Positions 52,470 to 59,764 of a stretch of DNA of 64,000 nt are shown one piece after another. The position numbers and the translations under genes were made by a program. The DNA is taken from positions 434,001-498,000 of the forward strand of contig NZ_JARHUJ010000007.1 in assembly GCF_029223285.1 (NCBI RefSeq), given 5' to 3'. A model generated the notes under the pieces. The model saw only the letters and a program-made list of their open reading frames with translations. It was not told where the DNA came from and did not search any database. The stretch is from Paraflavitalea sp. CAU 1676 (GTDB lineage: Bacteria > Bacteroidota > Bacteroidia > Chitinophagales > Chitinophagaceae). How positions within the stretch are numbered: position 1 is the stretch's first letter; the number at the start of each line of letters is the position of its first letter.

Positions 52470-53462
52470 ATGAGAACCTTCTTAAAACATTACTGGGCGC
52501 TCTTCATACCCATCATCGTACTGGCCGTGGCCATCTGGTTCCTCTTCCGCCAGTCGGCAACGGAAACCAACGACCCCATCGGCATGGTCGATGCCACCAG
52601 CGTGGATGTAGCCGCCGAATTTCCCGGCCGCCTCGATAGCCTCTTTGTAGAACAGGGCGATACCGTAAAGACCGGCCAATTGCTTGGCGTACTGCGTACC
52701 ACCGAAATAGAAGCCATCCGCTCGCAGGCCCTCGCCGCAGTGGATGCAGCTAAAGGCCAGCTCGAACTGTTACAGCAAGGGCCACGCAAAGAATTGGTAA
52801 GCGCCACCGGTAAACTCTATGAGATCGCAGAAGACCAGTACGATCTCTTCAAGAAGACCTACGACCGTATGCAACGCCTCTACAATGCCGATGTCATCAG
52901 CGGTCAGGAACGCGACATCTTCTTTTTCAAATACCAGGCCGCCCAGAAAGAAATGGAAACGGCCCGCCTCAACCTCGAGATGCTGCAAAAAGGTACCCGG
53001 CCCGAGCTCCTCAAAAGCGCCAACGCCATCGTACAACAAGCGCAGCATGCCTACGAGCTCACCAAAGCACTGAAGGAGAACACCCGCATCTACTCCCCCG
53101 CCAATGGCGTCATCACCTCGATGGTCATACACCAGGGCGAGATCGTCTCCATCGGCTATCCCATCATGAGCGTGGAAAAAGAGAATTCCTTTATCCTGCG
53201 TTTCAATATCCGCCAGGATCAGGCAGCACAACTAAAACCAGGCGCTACAGCCACTGTGAAAGTGCCCGGCTGCACACCCGAAACATTCAACGTGACCGTA
53301 TCCTCCATAGCGCCATCACTCACCTTTGCCAATTGGGTACCCACCAAAGACAAAGGACAGTTTGAGCTGCGCACCTTCACCATCGAATTCAAACCCAGCG
53401 ATCCCCCCGGCGTACAGGGCTTACGTTCCGGCATGACCGCCGCCTTACAACTACCCCGATGA
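52470..53462 (+). CDS. HlyD-family membrane fusion (adaptor) protein
   Basis: A 330-residue protein with one N-terminal membrane helix (about 9-25, WALFIPIIVLAVAIWFLF). A biotinyl/lipoyl-like half follows (VDVAAEFPGRLDSLFVEQGD, TVKTGQLLGVL), then a coiled-coil hairpin (about 75-205) and the second lipoyl half (NTRIYSPANGVITSMVIHQG). The C-terminal barrel (RPDLKPGATATVKVPG-like AQLKPGATATVKVPG) ends near LRSGMTAALQLP. It lies between the TolC gene and the permeases, overlapping the first permease by four bases. It should bridge inner-membrane permeases and the TolC duct. Confidence 0.9.
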   Translation: MRTFLKHYWALFIPIIVLAVAIWFLFRQSATETNDPIGMVDATSVDVAAEFPGRLDSLFVEQGDTVKTGQLLGVLRTTEIEAIRSQALAAVDAAKGQLELLQQGPRKELVSATGKLYEIAEDQYDLFKKTYDRMQRLYNADVISGQERDIFFFKYQAAQKEMETARLNLEMLQKGTRPELLKSANAIVQQAQHAYELTKALKENTRIYSPANGVITSMVIHQGEIVSIGYPIMSVEKENSFILRFNIRQDQAAQLKPGATATVKVPGCTPETFNVTVSSIAPSLTFANWVPTKDKGQFELRTFTIEFKPSDPPGVQGLRSGMTAALQLPR

Positions 53463-54634
53463 GCACACTGGCGAAGATCATAGTAAGGGAATGGAAAAGA
53501 ATATTCCGGCTGCCGGCACACTACCTCGTGCTGCTGGTAATGCCGCCCTTGTTGTTCTTTCTGTATGCCTACATCTACAACGAACAACAGGCCGATCACT
53601 TGCCGGTAGCCCTCTGGGACGAAGACCGATCGGCCGTATCGCGCCAGTTCACCTTCCTCCTGCAACAGGTAGAGACCATACGCTTTACGCAGCAGGTGGG
53701 CAGCATCGGCGAACTGGAAGACCTCGTGCGCCGCGGAGAAATATTGGGCGCTATCCATTTCCCTAAGAACATGGAGCGCGACATCAAGAGCCGCCACCCC
53801 GTCAACGTAGTTGTCTATACCAATGCGGCGGCAGTAGTGCCCGCCAAGCTCATCTACAAGGAAGCAGCCCAGGTCATCATCACCGCTGGCTCCGGCGTCA
53901 TCCTGCAAAAGTTTGTAAAGACCGGAATGGAAAAAGAAAAAGCCATGGCGCTCGTGCAGCCCATTGTATTAAACGCCTACACACTGTATAACCCCACCTA
54001 CAACTACCAGCAATACCTGGTGCCCGGCCTCATCACCGTGGGCCTGCAAATGATCATGATCATGGTAAGTGTATTGTTGTTGAACTATGAAACCACCACC
54101 CGCACCCAACAGCAACTATTCACCCTCGCAAAAGGCTCGGCATCGGCCGTGATCATCGGCAAATCGATCGCCCACCTCACCATCGCGTGGCTAAGTTTCC
54201 TGCTCGTGGCTTTTGTAGTATTTCCATTCTTCAACCTGGGCACCGCATCGGCCGCCGGCAAATTCTTCGTACTGTATACCTTATTGAGCCTCGCCTGTAT
54301 CGGCATCGGCGTCATGTTATCGGCCCTGTTTGCCGATACCATGCTGGCCACCGATGCAGCGCTCTTCTATACCTCGCCGGCCTTCGTGTTCAGCGGCTTT
54401 ACCTTTCCGCGCTGGGCCATGCCCTGGTACGATCAGTACTACGCCAACATCATGCCCTATACCCATTTCCTCGACGGTTTTTTTAAAGTGTATTACATGG
54501 ACCTCTCCTTACGCTATGCCCGCACCGAAATGGGCTACCTGCTCTTGTTCATCGCCATCACCTTTTCAATAGCCATCTTACTTTATCAGCAACAACTTAA
54601 ACGATTAAAACGTGCCGTCCACCAACCAGCTTAG
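53459..54634 (+). CDS. ABC-2 type permease, first subunit
   Basis: A 391-residue membrane protein. A first helix near 20-40 (HYLVLLVMPPLLFFLYAYIY) is followed by a large periplasmic domain (about 45-170, VALWDEDRSAVSRQFTFLLQ and SRHPVNVVVYTNAAAVVPAK) and five C-terminal helices (from about 180), with PAFVFSGFTFPRWAMPWYDQ before the last. This is the ABC-2 permease type 3 architecture of YbhS/YhhJ exporters. Its start overlaps the HlyD stop (ATGA). No ATPase gene is in the cluster. Together with the next gene it should form a heterodimer. Confidence 0.88.
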   Translation: MSTLAKIIVREWKRIFRLPAHYLVLLVMPPLLFFLYAYIYNEQQADHLPVALWDEDRSAVSRQFTFLLQQVETIRFTQQVGSIGELEDLVRRGEILGAIHFPKNMERDIKSRHPVNVVVYTNAAAVVPAKLIYKEAAQVIITAGSGVILQKFVKTGMEKEKAMALVQPIVLNAYTLYNPTYNYQQYLVPGLITVGLQMIMIMVSVLLLNYETTTRTQQQLFTLAKGSASAVIIGKSIAHLTIAWLSFLLVAFVVFPFFNLGTASAAGKFFVLYTLLSLACIGIGVMLSALFADTMLATDAALFYTSPAFVFSGFTFPRWAMPWYDQYYANIMPYTHFLDGFFKVYYMDLSLRYARTEMGYLLLFIAITFSIAILLYQQQLKRLKRAVHQPA

Positions 54635-55811
54635 CCTAGTAGGGCGCCTCATCAAACGCGAAACAGCGCGCATCGGCAGCGACCACAGCCTGCTGCTCAC
54701 GCTGCTCATCGCACCACTGCTCTATGCATTCTTTTACGGCAGCATATATACCTACAAGGAAGAAGAAGGCGTAAAACTGGCCGTGGTAGACGACGACCAC
54801 AGCTCCCTTTCACGCTTGCTCACCCAGCAGGTCGGCAATGCACAAGTAGTAACGGTGTTCAACGTACCAGGAATAGAAGCAGCCAAAGAAGCCATGTACC
54901 AGGGTCATTGCCAGGGATTCCTGTACATCGAAAAGGGATTGGAACAAAAAGTAAAATCATTGAAGCAGGCCCATGTAGTGGTAGCCCTCAATGCAGCCAG
55001 GTTTTTACCGTCGAGCGATCTGCTGCTCAGCATCAACCAAACCTGCCTCACCCTGGGCGCCGGCGTGCGCATGCAATACCTGCAGAAGTCCGAAGGCATG
55101 AACACCGGCGGCTCCCTGCAGGAAGTAATGCCCGTTAACCTCGACTACCGCCCGCTTTTCAACAGCCGCAGCAGTTATGGCGCTTTCCTGCTGCCGGGAT
55201 TACTCGCGCTCATCCTGCAGCAAACACTGTTGCTCGGCCTTTCGGCCAGTGTGGCCGGCGAAAGAAAACACCGGCAGGTCGGCAACTGGTTGCAAACATC
55301 CGGCGGCAGCCCCTCCATGGCCCTCGTCGGCAAAGGAGCATTTTACTTGATCCTTTTTGCCGCGTATGCGTTCTTCTTTATGACCGTCAACTTCACGCTC
55401 CTGGAATTGCCGATGCGCGGCAGTTATACAAGCCTCAGCATAGCTTTCCTGCTGTTCATTATAACCCTCATCCCCATGGGCCAATGGATCGGCAGCCTGT
55501 TCCGCGATCCGCTGCTCAATGTGCAACTAATGGCGTTCTCCACCTATCCCTTCTTCCTGCTCACCGGTTACACGTTTCCGCTGCAAAACATACCATTGCC
55601 CCTGCAATGGTTGGCAGCCCTGTTGCCCACCACGCCATTCATCAACATGTACCAATCCATCGTACAGGCAGGCGGTACACTGGGACAAAATGTGCAACAC
55701 ATCATTCACCTCATATTGCTATTGTTTTTATACACCATCGCAGCGCTGATCAGGCTCAATAAGTTGAAATTTCAGGGATGGCACAAAGCGGGCTACACCG
55801 GCAGCACATAA
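54612..55811 (+). CDS. ABC-2 type permease, second subunit
   Basis: A 399-residue membrane protein starting at GTG 54612, overlapping the first permease by 23 bp. Same plan: an N-terminal helix (LLLTLLIAPLLYAFFYGSIY), a periplasmic domain with VKLAVVDDDHSSLSRLLTQQ, then helices from about 185 (GAFLLPGLLALILQQTLLLG) and the conserved PFFLLTGYTFPLQNIPLPLQ near the end. GTG was chosen because no ATG gives the first helix intact. It differs enough from its partner to be a heterodimer half. A strong terminator follows 5 bp after the stop on the opposite strand. Confidence 0.87.
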   Translation: MPSTNQLSLVGRLIKRETARIGSDHSLLLTLLIAPLLYAFFYGSIYTYKEEEGVKLAVVDDDHSSLSRLLTQQVGNAQVVTVFNVPGIEAAKEAMYQGHCQGFLYIEKGLEQKVKSLKQAHVVVALNAARFLPSSDLLLSINQTCLTLGAGVRMQYLQKSEGMNTGGSLQEVMPVNLDYRPLFNSRSSYGAFLLPGLLALILQQTLLLGLSASVAGERKHRQVGNWLQTSGGSPSMALVGKGAFYLILFAAYAFFFMTVNFTLLELPMRGSYTSLSIAFLLFIITLIPMGQWIGSLFRDPLLNVQLMAFSTYPFFLLTGYTFPLQNIPLPLQWLAALLPTTPFINMYQSIVQAGGTLGQNVQHIIHLILLLFLYTIAALIRLNKLKFQGWHKAGYTGST

Positions 55812-55815
55812 AAAA

Positions 55816-55847
55816 GCCCGGAGCTTCACAACCGTGAAGCTCCGGGC
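55816..55847 (-). terminator. Strong terminator for the T9SS cargo gene
   Basis: Perfect 14-bp arms GCCCGGAGCTTCAC and GTGAAGCTCCGGGC around an AACC loop, followed by TTTTTT on the minus strand. It lies 28 bp beyond the stop of the gene at 55875 and may also stop plus-strand transcription from the exporter operon. Confidence 0.88.
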
Positions 55848-55874
55848 AACGATCAGGAGGTATAGGAAGAAATA

Positions 55875-57578
55875 TTATCGCGCCAGTATCATTTTTTTAG
55901 TGATCGTTTCATTACCCATCACCACTCTCACAAAATAAGCGCCGTTGCGCCAGTTCACCGGGCAGGGAATATCGATCAGCGCTGCTGTTTTGATAGCATC
56001 CGTTCGCACCCGGTACAACTCACGGCCTGTAATATCAACGATCGAAATACTAGCCGCTTCCTTCACCGGCGAAGCCAGCGACAGGCGCAGGTGACTACCC
56101 ACCGGATTCGGCAAAATAGAAACGGCCCGCTTCAGCAGGTTTTTCTCAAACACAAATTTCCGGTTCTTATCAGTTTGTTGCAGCAGTGTACAAAATGGAT
56201 CGAGCGTTACTAGCACCGTATCTGTAGCGTAGGTAGAGCCACAACTGTCCATCAACTCCTGGCTTACGATATAGGTACCCGGCTGGTCTACCATGATCGT
56301 TGGCCCGATAGAGCCGCCGGCGATATGACCATCGGGTGTTTTCCAGGTATACAACGAAGTGATCAACGGATTGCTTACACTGAGGGTACTGATGCCGGCA
56401 GATCCGCAAAACATGGGAATATCTGCCGCTGCAGTGGCCATAGCAGCGCGGAAAAAGTCGAAGGGACCTACAAAGTCCTTCAATTCTGCACTGAAGGAGC
56501 TCGACGAACGCGACTTCACCAATATCCTGCGGAAAGGCATCTTACACGCATCCCCCATGCTCACCAGGGGATCAACACCCAGTTTGCTCAGGTTTACCGA
56601 AAACTCGAGGAATTGATCCTGTTCATAGTCTGGTACAAAACTGTTATCACCGCGTACGAGGCCGAAAGGCCCCGCCCAGGTATTGGCGCCACATTGAAGG
56701 CCCGTATAAAAAGCACCTGCACTCGTGGGCAAAATATTGGCATATCCAAAGGTTGAGCCGGCTGTAGCGCCATCGAAAGCCCCACCCCAGCTAAAAGCCG
56801 CAGGTGTAACCGTAGTAAGCGCCGATTTGTTGACCCATATCCGGGCTTCCAGGTTCTGCAGCCCCGAACCACTGTACTCAGCCGTAAAGATGACATCGCC
56901 GGCCGTCACCACTTTACCAGTGGCATCAAAGGTCCAGCTCGTGTGGCCGGCATCGGGACCATATCCCTTAAATTTCAGCGAGGACCTTTCATAAACGATA
57001 TCCGTCTGGTACATCTCGAAGTCGAAGTACCGGTTACCACCCGAACCTTCCAGCGAAACACCGCCAAACAACCAGAGCGAATCGGTGGTAAAAGGGCCAG
57101 CCCTGCGCACATGCATGAACATATCGAGGATATCACTTTTGTCGGGCACTCCCTGCACCGTCGGGGTCGCCCACGTCGCAGGGCTCTGGCTATTTTTATT
57201 TGAACCCGAGGCAAACGCGGTAGAATCAGCACCATGGTGGTCACGGATGAAAACCGCATCGATCAACATCATATTATTGACAACCGAGAATTGGGGGTAG
57301 TTCATACTCCTGAACAAGGGATAACGCCGCGAAGCAGGATTGTTCAGATATAGCTGATTGATATAGCTCGCGCCGGTCGTGTCGATCACGAAAACACCGG
57401 TACCGGGCTCACCATTGCCAAACCAGTCGTCGCCTCCGGTATTCCAGATGCCATTGAAGATATTGGAGCGCAAACCGCCGTCCACTTCAAAATTGGCACG
57501 CACGATCGGCGTAGTGATCTGTGCAGCCGAAGCAAACACACAACAACAAAACAATATTGATTGTATCGTTCTCTTCAT
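55875..57578 (-). CDS. Exported protein with T9SS type A sorting domain
   Basis: A 567-residue protein with start at ATG 57578 (MKRTIQSILFCCCVFASAAQ, signal peptide); a longer in-frame start 17 codons upstream would bury the signal. The middle (about 30-450) is beta-rich and without catalytic signature I can name; it includes GGVSLEGSGGNRYFDFEMYQ and DVIFTAEYSGSGLQNLEARI, resembling surface proteins of unknown function. An Ig-like/PKD stretch lies near 405-470 (SLYTWKTPDGHIAGGSIGPT). The C-terminal domain (SILPNPVGSHLRLSLASPVK, SIVDITGRELYRV, NGAYFVRVVMGNETITKKMI) is the T9SS type A sorting signal that is cleaved when the protein reaches the surface. Its terminator is at 55816-55847. Confidence 0.85.
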   Translation of the reverse strand: MKRTIQSILFCCCVFASAAQITTPIVRANFEVDGGLRSNIFNGIWNTGGDDWFGNGEPGTGVFVIDTTGASYINQLYLNNPASRRYPLFRSMNYPQFSVVNNMMLIDAVFIRDHHGADSTAFASGSNKNSQSPATWATPTVQGVPDKSDILDMFMHVRRAGPFTTDSLWLFGGVSLEGSGGNRYFDFEMYQTDIVYERSSLKFKGYGPDAGHTSWTFDATGKVVTAGDVIFTAEYSGSGLQNLEARIWVNKSALTTVTPAAFSWGGAFDGATAGSTFGYANILPTSAGAFYTGLQCGANTWAGPFGLVRGDNSFVPDYEQDQFLEFSVNLSKLGVDPLVSMGDACKMPFRRILVKSRSSSSFSAELKDFVGPFDFFRAAMATAAADIPMFCGSAGISTLSVSNPLITSLYTWKTPDGHIAGGSIGPTIMVDQPGTYIVSQELMDSCGSTYATDTVLVTLDPFCTLLQQTDKNRKFVFEKNLLKRAVSILPNPVGSHLRLSLASPVKEAASISIVDITGRELYRVRTDAIKTAALIDIPCPVNWRNGAYFVRVVMGNETITKKMILAR

Positions 57579-58000
57579 AAGTCGGGATTTAGTACGATGA
57601 TGTCCGGTCGGATACCGTAAAAGGTTCATCCATCCGGGTCAGCCAACAGGCTTTCAGGCAACACCCCGATATCAGGGAGCAACCTTATATAGAGTATATA
57701 ATATCACGTTGAATAGAATAGCCCGGGAGGAGAAATATAAAACGAACACCGTTCGTGCGGCCACGTATAAAGCAGGCCCTTACAGGCATGAGCATTACAG
57801 GATGATAGGGATAGTACCTTCATGGGTTACAGATTTGCCGACAAAATAGAAGAAAGATTTCAAATATAAAAGCCCCCTTTCTACCCAAACACCTTAGCCC
57901 CTTAAAACCATGCAGTTAGACCTTGATTTTATGTTATTTACGTATAGATCAATCCATTTCTGGCATACTTTTCGCCCCTCCGGAATCAAATTTTCCATCT
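57579..58000. other. Divergent promoter region of the T9SS cargo and DUF4382 genes
   Basis: A 420-bp spacer with no supported gene. It contains the 15-bp palindrome at 57742-57756 (ACGAAC, 3-nt spacer, GTTCGT), about 164 bp upstream of the T9SS gene start, and AT-rich stretches where promoters are likely. No matched -33/-7 pair could be fixed. Confidence 0.4.
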
Positions 58001-58510
58001 ATGAAACCCTTACGTTTTTTAGTCCCCGTAGCCATTGCAACCGGATTGATCGTAGCCTGTAAAAAAGACAACGAGAACACGACAGAACTCAAGATCAAAC
58101 TCACCGACAATCCTTACAATGCTACAGAAGTAAACGTTGATATCCGCCAGGTGCGGGTGAACCTCCAGGACGATTCATCGGGCTGGGTGAACCTCGAAAC
58201 CAGAACAGGCGTCTACAACCTGCTCGATTACCAGAACGGCATCGACACCCTCATCGCACAAAGCACCGTGCCCACCGGCCGCGTAAAAGAAGTGCGGTTT
58301 GTGCTTGGCAGTGAGAACAGCATTAAGATCGACAATAAACTGTATCCGCTCACCATACCCAGTGGAAGCGAATCGGGTTTAAAGATCAAGCTCAACAAGC
58401 AGCTGAATGCTCACCTCGACTCACTGGTCATTGATTTCGACGCAGCCCTTTCCATATTCCAGGAAGGCACAGGTGATTATAAATTGAAGCCGGTATTGAA
58501 GATCAAATAA
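58001..58510 (+). CDS. DUF4382 lipoprotein
   Basis: A 169-residue lipoprotein starting at ATG 58001 (MKPLRFLVPVAIATGLIVAC, Cys20 as lipid site); a longer in-frame start adds 26 residues before the signal. The DUF4382 domain fills the rest: LKIKLTDNPYNATEVNVDIR, QVRVNLQDDSSGWVNLETRT, VPTGRVKEVRFVLGSENSIK and HLDSLVIDFDAALSIFQEGT. The domain forms a beta-sandwich; its function is unknown. It is followed by a terminator and a convergent GH43 gene. Confidence 0.87.
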   Translation: MKPLRFLVPVAIATGLIVACKKDNENTTELKIKLTDNPYNATEVNVDIRQVRVNLQDDSSGWVNLETRTGVYNLLDYQNGIDTLIAQSTVPTGRVKEVRFVLGSENSIKIDNKLYPLTIPSGSESGLKIKLNKQLNAHLDSLVIDFDAALSIFQEGTGDYKLKPVLKIK

Positions 58511-58547
58511 TACCAGTCGGTAAAAATAACCATTATCCGTACCCATT

Positions 58548-58584
58548 GCCCCCGGCAGCTTAATGCTCCCCCGGGGGCTTTTTT
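58548..58584 (+). terminator. Terminator of the DUF4382 gene
   Basis: Arms GCCCCCGG and CCGGGGGC with a 15-nt loop, followed by TTTTTT. It reaches to 3 bp from the convergent GH43 stop. Confidence 0.85.
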
Positions 58585-58586
58585 AT

Positions 58587-59579
58587 TTAATGGTATCGCG
58601 CACCCAGCACCAGTTTGTCGCCGCTGTCATCAACTTCAAACAACTGTGGAATGCGAATGTACCGGCCGCTTTTATCTTCACGATGGCTATGTACCGCCAT
58701 GAGCAGTTTGCCATCGAAGGTGCGGAACAACATGCTATGCCCATAGTTGGGCGGCGTGAAAGGTGTGGGTTCGTGTATCCAGGGACCTGCCAGTTTACCG
58801 CTTTTGGAATAAGCTACGCCCTGCGTATACTCGCTGAACACCCAGCTGGTCCACAACATACCCAGCTTACCGGTCTTTGTATGAAACAACCAGGGCCCGT
58901 CCGTTACTTTATTGGGGATTACTTTACCAGCACTGTCACGTTCGCGGCTCCAGGGCGATGCACTGGCTTTGAACAACAGCTTGCTTTGTCCAACGGAACC
59001 GCTCAGGTCTGGCTTCAGTTCGATCTGCTCGATCGTACCATCCCAATTCTGCAGCCATTCATAGCAATAGATGAGGTAAGGTTTGCCATCTTCTACCCAC
59101 AGCGTACCGTCGAGCGTGGGCATATTCGCCGGCAAATAAGTAGGATCTTTCATGGGCACATACGGCCCTTCCGGCACTTCGCTTACCAGGATATGGCAGG
59201 CCCTGCGTTCGATCACATTCCCTTTCACGGTATCGATCTTTACACCCCTGTTCGTGAACGTAGCAAAATAGTAGTACTTGCCCTTGTAATGATGCAGCTC
59301 CGCAGCCCAGATCATCGGCTCGGGTCCCATCCACGAAGCCGGATCAGTTTTCGTTACTTTGTAAGGTCCCGTCCACTTTTGGAGGTCCTTGCTCTTCCAC
59401 AACAAACCGCCTGTGCCCGTCATATAGTAGGTCATCGACTTTTTATCCGCCAGGATAAAAGGATCACTCAGCCTTATAGAGTCCAATGGAACATCCGTCT
59501 TCAAAACTGGCACCCTGTTCTGCGCAACAACGCTGCCCAGGTTGAACAACATCAGCGCCCAAATCGCAAGCTTCATCAT
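58587..59579 (-). CDS. Exported glycoside hydrolase family 43-like enzyme
   Basis: A 330-residue exported enzyme. The start at ATG 59579 gives a signal peptide (MMKLAIWALMLFNLGSVVAQ); a longer upstream frame is not supported. The five-bladed propeller of GH43 is indicated by LSDPFILADKKSMTYYMTGT (Asp39, probable catalytic base), the WAAELHHYKGKYYYFATF block, LDGTLWVEDGKPYLIYCYEW and GHSMLFRTFDGKLLMAVHSH near the end. Family members act on arabinan, xylan or galactan side chains; the substrate is not decided. It is divergent from a GH78-like rhamnosidase gene, with 185 bp between starts, a grouping that fits breakdown of a pectic or rhamnose-containing polymer. Confidence 0.87.
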   Translation of the reverse strand: MMKLAIWALMLFNLGSVVAQNRVPVLKTDVPLDSIRLSDPFILADKKSMTYYMTGTGGLLWKSKDLQKWTGPYKVTKTDPASWMGPEPMIWAAELHHYKGKYYYFATFTNRGVKIDTVKGNVIERRACHILVSEVPEGPYVPMKDPTYLPANMPTLDGTLWVEDGKPYLIYCYEWLQNWDGTIEQIELKPDLSGSVGQSKLLFKASASPWSRERDSAGKVIPNKVTDGPWLFHTKTGKLGMLWTSWVFSEYTQGVAYSKSGKLAGPWIHEPTPFTPPNYGHSMLFRTFDGKLLMAVHSHREDKSGRYIRIPQLFEVDDSGDKLVLGARYH

Positions 59580-59764
59580 AGAGGAGACTTTCGATAAATA
59601 TAAAGAATGAAAAGCTGAAAGTTGCGCAAACAAAGAGAACAAAATAGCAGGCACACCACAGACAGTACAGGATGGGATTGCACACAAAATCCCGGGTAAA
59701 GAATTTCCAAAAATAGGCCGCGTTTCTGTAGCGGATGGCGCAGTATCGGGTGACAAACCCCTTA

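Noticed and set aside
58563-59597. 344-codon plus-strand frame across the GH43 gene
   Set aside because: Antisense to a clear GH43 enzyme; no family motif.
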